From contig NC_066315.1 in NCBI RefSeq assembly GCF_022539315.1, positions 90,436,990 through 90,500,989 of the forward strand: DNA of 64,000 nucleotides. The letters run 5' to 3'. Below the pieces are notes generated by a model. It saw only the letters and a program-made list of their open reading frames with translations, had not been told where the DNA came from and made no database searches. A program made the translations under genes and the position numbers. This DNA comes from Serinus canaria (Eukaryota > Chordata > Aves > Passeriformes > Fringillidae). This document shows positions 14,761 to 63,509 of the stretch, piece by piece; position 1 is the stretch's first letter, and each line of letters starts with the position of its first letter.

Positions 14761-14806
14761 ACAAAACCTTTCAAGGCATAAACACAAAACCTTTCAAGAC
14801 ATAAAC
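14761..14806. repeat. Tandem 23-bp duplication (2 copies)
   Basis: Two adjacent copies of a 23-bp unit containing acaaaacctttcaag differ at one base (ggcata versus gacata). It lies in the probable distal 3' UTR of ELP2, 75 bp before the candidate poly(A) signals in transcript direction. Confidence 0.9.
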
Positions 14807-15952
14807 CATAATTACCCTGAAGACAGTATAGCCCACTCTGAGAGAGCTACACTCCTAATCTAAATATCCAATACAGTAGAAAGTTAAACAGAATTCCAGT
14901 TACCTCTGCACTGCCAGTTACAGGTAGCAAGCAGTTCTGGAATAACAATTTCACTCTCAAAGTTTAACTAATTTCTAAGTCAGACTTTGGAACCAGATAC
15001 AGACCTGCTGACGTGAAGTCTTTCTGAAGTACTCTCAGTCTATTAGCACTCTACTTAAATTACACTATGGGACAACTAAGTTAACTTGTTTTCACAGGAG
15101 CAAAGAGGGAGTCCTCAAAAGTCAGGAAGAGCCCAAAGGCATTGTAAGGAATGGCTGCCTCCTTTTAGCTCCTGCCTAGTGATATCCATAAGCTTTTCCA
15201 GTCTGAACTGTAGAGGACATCCCTCTAACAGTCTCAGAGGTGCCTCTGCTATCACACTCTGCTCAGAGAGGGCTCATAGTGGAAACACCAGAAGATTTAA
15301 GTGGTCTCTGAGTTCAGCTTTAAGCTCCACCTGACCAAGAAGTATGAGTTCAGCCCTGCAAAGCAGAATAAGGGAATAAAAGCAAGCAGGCTTGTCCAAG
15401 CATCTGAACACAAACTACTCCTTCCAGAGTCAGGTGGCCTCAGACTTGGACCAGAGCTCTAATACACATTCAAAAGCAATTAGAGAAAGTTCCATGTTTA
15501 ACCCTGAACTCTGGCTGCACATGCCTGAACACACACTGGCAGCACTGGCAGCTAACCACCAACAGTTAACTTTAATAGCAAGAGGAGATAAAAAAAAATC
15601 AGTACTCCAAGGGGAATCTCAAGTACAGAAGTACCCAAGTATCAGCAGCTTACCACCTATCCTTCAAGTCACAGCAAACAAAGATCTCTCAGTATCCTCC
15701 CATGCCCTACCCCACCTCCCATCCCTCAGTTTCAGGATATTCACCAAACAAAACATATACTTCATATTCCCAGAACTGCAGGATTAGAAAAATATTTGAC
15801 ATTTCAAACTTCCACTAAAGTTGCCTTATTAAGTTACATGTAAGATATTTTACTTTCCACAGCAGAAAATAGAAAATTCAATAATCAAAGTGGCTAAAAG
15901 TTGAAATGCAATGCTGTGAATCTGTTTGGCACAAACAGGCCTGCTGTCTTTG

Positions 15953-53081
<37,129 letters not shown>

Positions 53082-53137
53082 CTTGGGCGCCTCCGCGTGC
53101 GCGACCCCGCGCGGCTCCCGTGGCAACGACCCCGCGC

Positions 53138-53163
53138 GGGGCGGGGCCTGGGGGCGGGGCCTG
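53138..53163. promoter_or_regulatory. Tandem GC boxes (Sp/KLF sites)
   Basis: Two exact 13-bp copies of GGGGCGGGGCCTG lie back to back, 57-82 bp upstream of the ELP2 ATG. Each holds a canonical Sp1/KLF GC box. They probably arose by local duplication and are well placed to act as core proximal promoter elements. Confidence 0.6.
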
Positions 53164-53297
53164 AGGGGGCCGCGGGCAGGGCAGTGGCGGTCGCCGGCGG
53201 TGGAGGTGTTCGGTGCCGGATTTTTATCTCTCTTGCGCCTTTTGCCGAGACCTCAGGGGTTTCTAAAGTGAAAAACTATTCTTTTTTCTGGCTCCTG

Positions 53298-53532
53298 TGA
53301 AGAAATTCCTCCTAATGCCCAACCTAGATGTCCCCCGGTGCAGCTGAGGGCTGTGCCATGCTGTGGCTGGGTGCTTGGAAGAATAAAGCGACCCCCACCT
53401 GGCCATAATCTGTTTTCAGGGAGTTACAGGGATCAGCAAGGCCCCTCCTGAGCCTCCTTTTCTACAGGCGAAACAACTCCCTCAGCCACTTCCCGTAGGA
53501 TTTATCCTCTGCACCCTTCAGCAAGTGGATTC
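53298..53532 (-). mobile_element. CR1 LINE fragment just upstream of ELP2
   Basis: Reads aagaaattcctcctaatgcc, ccccggtgcagc, gcgacccccacctgg, cctgagcctccttttct and ccctcagccactt, the reverse complement of internal CR1 3' sequence. The CR1 3' terminus itself is missing on the left, so both ends are truncated. It begins about 220 bp upstream of the ELP2 start codon. Confidence 0.88.
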
Positions 53533-56048
53533 CACCTGAGCTGCGAGAGAGCTGAGTATCAGAGATGGGGTCGCTGATAGCCGTTCTTGGGGAAAAAGGT
53601 GGTACCACCTCCTGATAAAGAATCATGCCCAAATTAAGTCTCTGACGTCGGGATGTATTTAGTGTTACCGTGTATGATGTCCCTAAAATTACTGTTGTGG
53701 ATAGCACGAGAATTTGTAACTGAGCAATGGCCAGGCTCAGTGGCTTGATCTGAATATGTTTGAATACCTCTGCTTTTCCAGGGGAAAAAAAAAAAACAAA
53801 GAGAAGAGAGCAAGTAGTGAATTCCATCTGTTACATTTTTATCTTTTCATTCTTTGATATATTTATTGCTTCTCCTGAACAAGAAATTGAAATCAAATCA
53901 AGAAGAAAAAATATTACAGTCATAATTCTAGTTTTACTTACATGGTCACTGGCCTTGAGAAACAGGGTCACAATGAAGGATATTGGACTGGATTGCTGTG
54001 CTCAAATTGTATCAGCCACTTGGCTTCACAGGTTCAAGGACTTTGCTGGTTCCCAGTAGCCAACGGTGCAAACAGCTGCCCCACAGGCTGAGTAGGAGCC
54101 TCAGCAGGACCTTCAAGGCATCCACTCTGCCTCAAATGCACTGCCCCACACATGAAGAAGGCCATGGAGCAGAAGCCAGGTTGAAGTGTAAATGCTCAGC
54201 TATGCAAGCATGGAAAAGAAGAGAAACAGAGGTGTGCCTCTTGTCCCCAAATCACACCTAAGATGTCCTGAAGTAATTGAAACTGAACTGAAAAGCTGGA
54301 AATCTGGGCTAGAGGGAAAAGCTGGCTTTATGGGGTTGTGTGGGAGGTGGGGAAGGCAGTGAAAAGCAAGCAGGCATCCAGAGGAAGCACTCCGCATAGC
54401 ACATGGAACATTTTGGGCCTAAACCTTTCCTGACAGGCCATTATCTCCCCATGTGTTCTGGAATCCTGGCTGTCAGCAGCGCTGTAACCTGACACAAAAC
54501 CACAGCAGATAGTCATAGTTGTTTTCAGTGGGTATGAGAGGAAGGAAGCTGTGCCTGATCACACACTAGATACAGCCAGAAATGTTAGCTGCTAGGGGAA
54601 CAAATGACTCCTTGCAGAAAAATGCATGGATCCAATCATCAAAGCATGCCTTGACTGAGGAGTGCTGTCTTGAGCTGCCAAGGATGGCTGCACAGCAGTC
54701 AGGTTGCACAGCAACCCCTTCTCAGCAGGCCTTGCCAGGGCTGGAGTCAGGGCTCTGGCAGAAGGAGGGCGGGCACTGCCAAAAAGCTGGGTCATGTTAT
54801 AGGAGTTGCAGCTGTTGCTGTGGGAACAAAGCTGGCTCTGGCTGTGATTGTAGGCATAAGAGTAGGCTTTTCCAAGATGGATGGGGTGAGAGACTCCTTT
54901 TCACACAAAAAGTTAACCTGACTGATAGATAACCTGCTGCTTTTGCTGTCCTGTAAACAGTTTTACTGGGGTACTGCTTGTTTTGGAGAGATTAGGGGTT
55001 GTGTCCTGCCTGAGTGTGCAAGGGCATTGCAGGGATTTGTGGGGCTGGTCCTTGCACACCTCAGGGTTCTTTCCCAGCCGGTTTGAGATACTGCATTGTG
55101 GAGGGCTGCTAGTGCCAAGTATTGACAGTGATTGCCTCTTTTCCCCAAATAAAGGTCTGTCACTCTCACCCCTGTGCCTCCCTAACAGAGTCCAACACTG
55201 AGAGAACTGGGATAAATCAACACAATATGGACTTAATAGTGCCATGAGGAATGCTGTAGCAGCACCATGGTGCCATGGCTAAAGAAGCACAGGAAGGTGG
55301 ATTTATGTCCGTACAGATCAGTGCAGGTGAGCCTAGTTTCTTATTTATCATAAGTACTCTGTCTGACCAAGGCCTCATTCAAATGAGACTCTGAGCCATT
55401 GGTCAAACCCAAGAAAATTTTTTGTGAATTCTAATGTTACAGGATCTTCTCTTGAAAACTGGAATATCTGGAGGATATTGAAGTTTAGAATATCAGATAA
55501 TTACTATAGAACCAGTATGCCTTTTAGGAACATATATTTTATAAGGAAGTTATAGTGATGGTCACTGGTGTTCCAAGGATAGAAAAGGACATGCTCTAGA
55601 CTTGTTACCAGCTGCCAGTCTTCATTCTTATCTAATGTCCTCATGAAATTAAAATCTCCTTTAGAGTCCCAGAGAAGTTCATGCTTCCTTCCCCTTGGAG
55701 TGGGTCATCACATCTGTCCTTTTTTTCCTTCATATTCCCAGAAAAGAACTTCTTTATTTTTTCAGAAATATATGTAAAAATAATCTTCCTCTTTCTCTCC
55801 CTTTGGTGTAACTTTTGAGACACAGGAAGAACTCAGTTCATTGAACATCAGAGATGGTTATTATGGTTCCTAAGCAGACTTCAAAAGTCCCTCCATAGTT
55901 TTGTTCATATCTTTTATGTCCCTGTTTGGTTCTGGCAATGGAGGTAGATCAACAATCTCTAATAAGGGAGATACTACTTGAACAAAAGCTTTCTTGAGCT
56001 GGAAATAATTTTTCTATTTGGTTAGGCATTGGAAAAACTTCTGTTCCA

Positions 56049-56124
56049 ATAGTAATTTAGTAGCACAACAGTAATTTTGTATAGTAATTTTGCATAGTAA
56101 TAGTAATTTTGATGGTAATTTCAT
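56049..56124. repeat. Degenerate AGTAATTTTG tandem repeat
   Basis: Five to six imperfect copies of a 10-13 bp unit built on agtaattttg, spaced irregularly. No function apparent. Confidence 0.7.
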
Positions 56125-56815
56125 ATTTAGAAGTAAAGTTTTGCAGACAGAGATGGCTTGGTGCCCTTCATGTTCTCCCTACCCAACTCAGTTATGCCTA
56201 CAACTTATGAGAGAGATGGAAAAAATACAACACTAATCAAAATGTTGTATTTAGTGCTTAATATACTTATCTAACTATGTCTAAACTTTGAGATGAAAAT
56301 ATAATGACATTGCAAATATGTTAAATCAAAGTTAAATGCTTTCTTTCATTGGTGAAATCTTCTTGATTTACAGGAATATGTGTGAAAAGACAGGAGTCAT
56401 TCTACAAGACACTATGAAAAGCAGCAGTCACATGTTAGGTTTACAGTTTAATTATATGTAGTTAAGTTCAACAGAAGAAAGTTCAAAAGTTGTTAAATGA
56501 GCAAAGCCAGTACTCAAAGGTTGGGAGCCTTGTTCTTGCAAGTTGTTGAACTTAGCCTATCTTTATGTGTCTTCATTGTATGCATGCTTATGAAGTAATC
56601 CCTAATGAAATTGCCTCATATACAAGTTACTGTTTGCTGTTTTTACTTTAGGTTGTTTGCTGCAGTAGCAACCTGGATGAGTAGTGCCTGGTGAATGAGA
56701 CAGCTATTCAGTATTTTAATGTCTCCTCATGAGCTATATCATGGCCCTAGGCTTAATTTGTGGTACAGTTGTCTTTTCTGTACATCACAGAATTATCTTT
56801 TTCCATAGCCAGTTT

Positions 56816-56840
56816 TCTGTTTTGTTTTGTTTTGTTTTGT
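56816..56840. repeat. (TTTTG) short tandem repeat
   Basis: About five TTTTG units in intergenic DNA, immediately followed by aacttctgctgcc. Confidence 0.85.
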
Positions 56841-56983
56841 AACTTCTGCTGCCACAGCACCTGAATGTCTCAGGAAAAACTTTACGAGGTACATTTTTCT
56901 TTATAAGATAACTCTTAGGCAAAGGGGTAATATTATATTCATTTTCTGGGGTCAATTTCTGCCTAGACTAGAATTCATTATAA

Positions 56984-57382
56984 AATCACAGACTCATAGA
57001 ATGGCTTGGGTTGGGAAGGATCTTAAAAATCATCTACTTTCAAGCCCCTTCCTTGGGCAAGGACACCTTCCACTACACCAGGTTGCTCAGGGCCCCATCC
57101 AACCTGGATTTGAAATACTTCCAGGAATGGAGCATCCACAGGAATGGAGCATCCACCTGTTTCAGTGCCTCAGCACCATCACAGTACAGAATTTCTTCCT
57201 AATGCCCAACCTTAACCTGCTCTCTTTCAGTTTCAAGCCATGCCCCCTCTTCCTATCACTACACTCCTTGATAAATAGTCCCTCCCCTATTTTCTGTAGT
57301 TTCCATCCACTTCAGGTACAAGAAGGCTGCTCCAAGATGTCTCCAGGGACTTCTCTAGGTTGAGCAACCTGAAATTTCTCAA
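56984..57382 (-). mobile_element. CR1 LINE fragment with internal 17-bp duplication
   Basis: Starts aaaatcacagactcatagaa, then ggcttgggttgggaagg, caaggacaccttccac, gctcagggccccatccaacc and aatttcttcctaatgcccaa: an antisense CR1 3' end. A tandem 17-bp unit (aggaatggagcatccac) at 57123-57139 and 57140-57156 is a private duplication. The 178-codon open frame over this region is repeat sequence, not a gene. Confidence 0.9.
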
Positions 57383-60300
57383 GTACCATAGGTCTTTAGG
57401 GGTGAAATGCCTGTTGTGGGAAACAAAGAATAGCATTCAGGAGAGTGACAAACCATCCACAGCATCTTTTGCCTCCAGCTTGGATTGAGAGCGTTCAAAA
57501 TTTGGAAATCAAATTCCAGCCCTGGGACATTTCTGATGGCTGTGCCAAGGTTTCATCTGAGGGATCAGAGCTGGAGCACTGTGAAAATAAATATTAAACA
57601 ATAGTGACCAAAGCCATAAAAATGAGTTTAAATAATTTCCCAGCTTCACAGAGGATATTGAGTACAACAGCTGGGAACAGCTCCATTGCCTTTGACGTCT
57701 TGAAAACAGATCCAGCCTCTTGCTTTTTGCCAGCTGTGGGATCTGTGTTGAAAAGCATTCCACTGTATGGGGAATACTAATTTGTGGGTTTGCTAGGATT
57801 TCCTTCCCTTGAGCATGCACCTACCAGATTTGATGCCAGAAGTCATGATCAAGGAGAAGTGTCATTCTCAAAGTTACTGAGTCCTTAAAAATTCAGTATC
57901 AGACTGTTTTTTAACTGCCACTGGAACAATTCTGGAACTGTGGGTCCTGCATTCAATAAAAGTTAAGATTTCAAGTGTATCTTGAGTATAATGTAAGCCT
58001 GGGGCATCCTTTCTAAATAATTCTCTCAAGATAAAAAAGCAGATACTGTTACTTGAATAGATATAATTTTAAATGTTTAGAGTAAATTTTTAGAAATAAT
58101 TTCTCCTTTAATTCATCTCACTGAAGACTGAAGGTTGAATGATGCTGATGAAAGAAGTTGAACTGAACAAATCTTAACTATAGCTATTCCCATTTTTCTT
58201 GAAGGCTGTATTTTAAGTATTCTATTAATAGCTTAAATCCCCACTGCCTAAATGGATTTCTGATTTTCTAAAGAAAAAAAAAACCCTAATTATTTAGAAA
58301 TACAATTAAAAATTAGTTCTCCAAACAATGAATGTAATTGCTGGCTGAAAGAAATTCTGCATAAAATCTCTCTGATGTTCTTTTTTTTTTTTAAAGGAAG
58401 ACCTAACACAAACATGACCTAGAAAATTGCTTGGGAATAAAAAAAGAGAAAAAGGATGAAACAGCTTGTCACATAATCAAACTGATTATGCATTATGTTT
58501 TTGAAACAGAAGCTCTAAAAAGAGGCATGATAATGGGCATTCATTCCAGAGAGCGTACGTGTACAAACACACATGCACACACACACAAAAGAAAAAGTAC
58601 GTGGAAAAGCCATCTGGAGTAATTAAAGTAATATTTTACACTTAAATTCTGTATTAGCAGCAGTTCTTGTAGGACTTGTATGGGATATTGTTCTACACCA
58701 TAGAATAGTATCTCCCAAACCCAAAAATAAGTTTTGTAAATATCTCCTGATGCATCTCTTCATGCTCATTTTAAAAACCCAAACCTAACACGCTGAGTTA
58801 ATATCAGTTGGTCATTTTATTTGCACAGACATACATTTATCACATAGCCACATCCACTGCATATATATTTAAAATGGATTTGATCATGAAAGGGTTTTGT
58901 ACAGTTACATAACCTCTAGAAGGATATGCCTGATCCAAAGCCTTCAGCTTTCCAAAGCAGTCAGAGATCCCCAGTATTAGATGAGGCTTTGATTCAGAGG
59001 TCTAGTTACTGACACTAGGAGCTGGCAACCTTTTTCATCTGTATGATAATGCCACACTTCCGTGCTCTTTGTCACCATCTCACTCCCAGCAACTTGGTGA
59101 GAACAGGTAGGAAAATTAATAACCTGGTCTGAAACTGTCATGGGTTTCACCTCGGGGGAAGTACAAACAGCATTATAAGTTTGTAGGAGGAAATCCCCAT
59201 TCCCAATGCTGAGTTCTCAAAGGCACATGTCTGCTGAGTCTCACAGCTGCAGAGAAGAGAGGAACATGACACAGCATATCCTATGCTCATACAGCAGCCT
59301 GCTTGTGTTGGGTGAAAATTCCTCTCCTAGGAAAGATAATGAAAAACTCTCTCACTTCTGCCAAAATTCCCTCCTTCTTAAAGTGGGGGGGGAAGTTTCT
59401 CCTTTTTTTTGGTATTTTTTCCCTATTGGTGTACATTGGTGTACAAAGTTTCTGTAGTAGACAACTTCTTCGGAGAATTTGATGAACTGCTTTACTGCAC
59501 ATTGTAGATGAAGTTATAAGAAAGACTTGAACCTGTCCCACAACAGGGGCCACAAAGTGCCCTGTGCTATTCAAGTTGGAGTTGGCCTCATAGGTGATTC
59601 TGTTGCTTTTCCCCTGTCACCCAGAGCAGGACTCAGCCCAGTCAGATCCCACAAGCCACAGAAGAGAAATACAAAATACTTTCTTTTGCGAGGGGAAATA
59701 TGTCTTCTGTTTGATGTTGCTCACCTTAAATAAGTGCCTCAGAGGAAGACTTAATACCACACCAGCATTAAAAAAGCATTGCTAACAAGAAAGGTATTTC
59801 TACTGAGATATAAGTCTGAATAATAGTTGATGGTATAGAAATTTAGAAGGGAAAAATATTAAGTGAACATGAGGAAAAAAATCCCACTCATAAATCAGAT
59901 TAGGAAATTGCAGTGTCATGAACAGGAACTTGTGATATCTCTTCAGATTTAAGGTAGTGAGATATGCTTTGCACCTAAACCTGCCTCCTTCTACATAATA
60001 ATTCTCAAAAACATACTCTTTGGACATTGAGCAATTATTTTGATATTTAAAATTAACTCATGGGATAAAATAGAAAAATGAAAATGAGTTTGCATAGGAA
60101 AAACACCATGAAACAGAGAGAACGTGAAACATGAAAATATAAAAAGCTGCATCATTTTAACCATTTAGAAAAACGCATAGAACATACAGCTCAAGATAGT
60201 GTTTCCAAGCACATTATTTTTAACTCTCACATGCTAAAGTGTTTTGAGGCAAAGTATTTTGTGTACATTTTGAGTCATAAATTGAACCGTTTAGAGAAGT

Positions 60301-60904
60301 AAAATACTGAAGCATGGATGTCTAGAGAACTAGGGCAAAAGCAATCTCTGCACCAGTGAGCCTTACAGGACATTCTGCAAATAGCTTTGCATGAAAGAAC
60401 CAGGCAGAAGGGGCATCTACCAAAAGCCTGCAATGCACACTGAAATTCACTCATGAGAATGAAACTTCTGCACGCTCAGCAGTAATAACACTCACAGAGT
60501 AGATCCTTACCTTTCATGCATTAACTGTCAACAAAACCAAACTTACACAAGGCTAGGGTAAACTTTTACCTCATTTTGAGTGCATGAAAAATTGTCATTT
60601 CACCAAGGAATATTGTCAATGTAAATCGCAACTTGCCTCATAGTTCCTTCCCCAGTTCTTCCATTTCTTCCATCCAAAAAGTCCATCATTCATGTAGTCA
60701 GCGACAGGAAAACTTTGTTTTTGCTAGGCTTTCCCTACGGTCCAAGACGTGGAGAGCTACATCTTCCTGGTTATACATATAAATTGTGGGGAAAGCAGGT
60801 TGGAGAAAGAGATCTGAGAATACTGATTGCTTGCTTGATTGATTGATTGATGGCTATTTGCATATGGGTCAGCAATGTGCCCTGAACCAATCACATCCTG
60901 TGGT
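57383..60904. other. Intergenic, nothing recognised
   Basis: AT-rich with short simple tracts (an ACAC-rich run near 58567-58588). No gene or clear retroposon seen. Confidence 0.6.
60829..60852. repeat. Short (TTGA) repeat
   Basis: About four TTGA units preceded by two TTGC units, just left of a CR1 copy. Confidence 0.75.
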
Positions 60905-61475
60905 GTGTCAGGCACAGCATTGCCAGCCAGTTGATGGAGGTTATTGTCCCTCTCTGCTTTGCACTGGTACAGCCTTACCTTTAATATTGTGTGCAGTTTT
61001 AGGAACTACAATGTAAGAAGAATATCAGGCTGTTGGAGTGTGTCCAGATAAGGCAACCAAGTTGACAAAAGGTCTTGAGGGCAAGACTTCAAGGGGTGGC
61101 TGACGTCACTTTTTTTGTTCAATTGTGAGAAGAGAAGGCTAAGGTGTAGCCTCATTGCAGTCAACACCCTCCTCCAGGGAGGCAGTGGAGGAAGAGGAGC
61201 TGCTGAGCTTCTCTCTCTGGTGACCAGCAATAGGACATGAGGAATTTGAATGAAACTGTGTCAGGAGAAGTTCAGATTCCTCAGTGCGATGGTGATTGGT
61301 CACTGGAACAGGCTCCCCAGGGAAGTGGTCATGGCACTAAGCCTGTCAGAGTTCAAGGAGTATCTGGATGATACCCCTAATTTTATGGTGTAATTTTAGT
61401 GCGTCATGCAAAGAGGAGGGAGTTGGACTCAATGATCCTTATGAGTTTCTCCCAGCTTGAGGTATTCTATGATCC
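60905..61475 (+). mobile_element. CR1 LINE fragment (longer copy)
   Basis: Sense-oriented segments in CR1 order: aatattgtgtgcagttttag, ttggagtgtgtccagataag, gtagcctcattgcagtcaac, accctcctccagggaggc, ggaacaggctccccaggga, ggagggagttggactcaatg and a terminal ttgaggtattctatgatcc. Includes part of the end of the reverse-transcriptase ORF, with stops. Confidence 0.87.
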
Positions 61476-61883
61476 TTTTCCTCATCTGTCATAACCTTCT
61501 AGAAACTTTTTTCCCCTTTTCATATTGTTTTCCCTCCCCTATTCACTTCCCTGTTGCCTTAACTTCTGCACTGTTTTGCAGAATGCATTGTGTTCAAGGA
61601 GCTGGCAATCCTGGCCATCCCCGTTCCACTGGGCCTTTACACAGGGCAGGAGCAGCCCATTCATTAGCATGAGCGGCCCTACATGGGAGCCACCCCACAC
61701 CAGCCTGGTGTCTATGGGATGGAGATAACATTCCAAGCCATTGGAAGACTGACTGTTAGCTAGATAGCCCACTCAGATAATCTGTAATTTGCAGATTAAC
61801 AAACTGTAGAGAAAAGTGACTTTTGTGTGGATCAGGGTGTGGGGCACAGCTCTCCTGCCTGGGAGAGAGCTGCCCATAGAGGA

Positions 61884-62000
61884 GTGAGGGATTAGCTCAG
61901 TAGGTTGGAGCATGATGCTAATAACACCAATGTCACTGTTTGATCCCCATATAGGCCATTCAATCTTTCTGGTCCCTTGCAACCCAGAGTATTCTGTGTG
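61884..62000 (+). mobile_element. tRNA-Ile-derived SINE with CR1-like tail (TguSINE1-type)
   Basis: The first 72 bp (about 61886-61957) fold along a tRNA pattern: A box tagctcagtaggttgg, anticodon loop CTAATAA with anticodon AAT at 61920-61922, and B box gtttgatcccc, close to tRNA-Ile(AAT). The B box has TTTGA instead of TTCGA, and the molecule runs directly into ggtcccttgcaacccagag and tattctgtgtg, which resembles a CR1 3' terminus. A tRNA head joined to a CR1 tail is the design of the passerine SINE TguSINE1 as I remember it. It is not a functional tRNA gene. Confidence 0.75.
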
Positions 62001-63509
62001 AGCACATTTCTCTGCAACCCGTGCCACTGTGACCCCAAGCAGGCACAGGCAGGTGCTGGACTGCCGGCCCAGCAGGGTCCTTGGGCCGTGCCAGGTTGCA
62101 CTGGTCCCCTGTCTCCAGGGTCACCTTACCTGTGTCACAGTCACAGAGCTCTCTGTGGGCAGCTCCTACACCATACCAGCAAATTTGCCTCCTACATGGC
62201 CTTGCCTGTATCTAACCATGCAGCAAAAAGCTCTGTGAGCATCCTTCAGGAACAGAGTTTTCTTGTGAGAAAATCCTGTATTAGCTCAAAGAATCAAAAG
62301 GGGGAGGATGGGAAAATGTCTACCCATGGACAGGATCTTCTCTGTGTGGAATTCCTTGGGGAAAGCCATCTGTCTCCATCAGATGCTGAATGAGCACAAG
62401 AGTGCCCAGCATCTGAAGGGATATAAAATGTACTCCCTGTATATATATTCCTCTTCTTATTGTACAAAACCTGCTATTTTATGAATTTGTTTAATTTTCT
62501 AACCATTCTTGTTGATACCCCTAACAAGCCCTGCTCCGCCCCTTTTCCCCTTCACCTCACCCCCTCCCCAGTGCAGAACAACCTCCTCTGCCTCTTCCTT
62601 ACCACAGGTGTAACCCAGGTGTAATCCTGCCCTCTAATCCCAACACCCCTATGCCCCAACAGCTCACTTCCCTGCTCACAGCCCTGAGAGCCAGGCCATA
62701 GAAAGACTTTGAGATGCTCATGAAATGGCATAGAATCCAGGTACAGGGGACTGAAAGATTCTGTTGCCCACCTCAGTGTGTTTACACTACTTAAATTTCT
62801 CATACTATAACATATTCTCTTAAAAAAAAAAAAAAAAAAAAAAGAAAAGAAAAAGTGCTTTAGAAGTTGAGAGATCTGCGCTGAAGAGTTACATACATGC
62901 CTTGAGCAGAAACCAGCTCCACCAAGCTGGGGAGCTGTGTATCATTCCCAGACTATTGATGTGCCTAATGCTACCAAGTCACCCAAAAACATATAGCAAG
63001 CAAGATAAAGGGAAGCTGCTGAGATTGCTTCTACTTGCACACTTCCCTGCTTTTTGTTGACTCTTTGTGAGGCTGGCTTTAAATTATTCTGTTTTCAATG
63101 GCCTTTTTCTTTTTTTTTCCCCGACTGTCACTAGTCATTACCTGACTTTGAAATGCTCAGGATCTGGGGAAGCCAAGGCATTTTGGTTCAGCTGTCAGGT
63201 GAGGCTTGTGACAGATGGCAAAACTTTATGCTTAATGAAAAGTTTTTCCACCACAGGTCTCCAGCAAGGGAGTCCTCCCTCCCCAAGCCTGCAGCGAGCC
63301 CAAGGTCACTGCGGCAGGACATGCTCTGGTGCGTATCAGGGAAAAGCACAAGCCCTGGGGGGTCTGTAACTGGTGTTACCCCGAGGACTGTTCTACCTTT
63401 TGAACACCAGGGTAATAATAAGGATGGCAACAAAAGGATAAACCTTTAGCCTTGGGGAAAACTAAAAAAGGTGCCTTCACATTGGAGCCAAGTAAACAAC
63501 AAAAAATTG
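62001..63509. other. Intergenic, nothing recognised
   Basis: GC-richer to about 62800, then the poly(A) tract and mixed sequence. Overlapping frames at 63067-63449 on both strands show no recognisable domain. Confidence 0.6.
62822..62843 (+). repeat. Poly(A) tract
   Basis: About 22 A residues followed by gaaaagaaaaag. No hexamer signal lies just before it, so it is treated as a simple repeat. Confidence 0.9.

Larger units (their letters stand above)
14640..15952 (-). other. ELP2: Probable ELP2 3' UTR
   Basis: Minus-strand sequence after the stop, AT-rich and without coding signal. It holds one ATTAAA-type signal at 15571-15576 and two AATAAA signals close together at the far end. A 3' UTR of about 1.3 kb is inferred if the distal pair is used; the real cleavage site is not shown by sequence alone. 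Confidence 0.45.
53533..56983. other. Intergenic DNA upstream of ELP2, no gene recognised
   Basis: No coding exon of SLC39A6, the head-to-head mammalian neighbour, was found. A 54660-54920 patch gives a hydrophobic open frame of no known family. The rest is AT-rich. Confidence 0.6.

Noticed and set aside
53082..53126. Upstream N-terminal extension of ELP2
   Set aside because: The frame is open but has no ATG (the first candidate is TTG); the ATG at 53081 has an excellent context and matches the family N-terminus.
54670..54921. Hydrophobic open frame with a glycine/alanine/valine-rich segment
   Set aside because: Briefly recalls small interferon-induced membrane proteins, but no diagnostic motif, splice structure or conserved length supports it.
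56827..57363. 178-codon plus-strand open frame
   Set aside because: Most of it is the antisense strand of a CR1 3' end.
61886..61957. Functional tRNA-Ile gene
   Set aside because: B box altered (TTTGA), and the sequence continues straight into a CR1-like end, so it is the head of a SINE.
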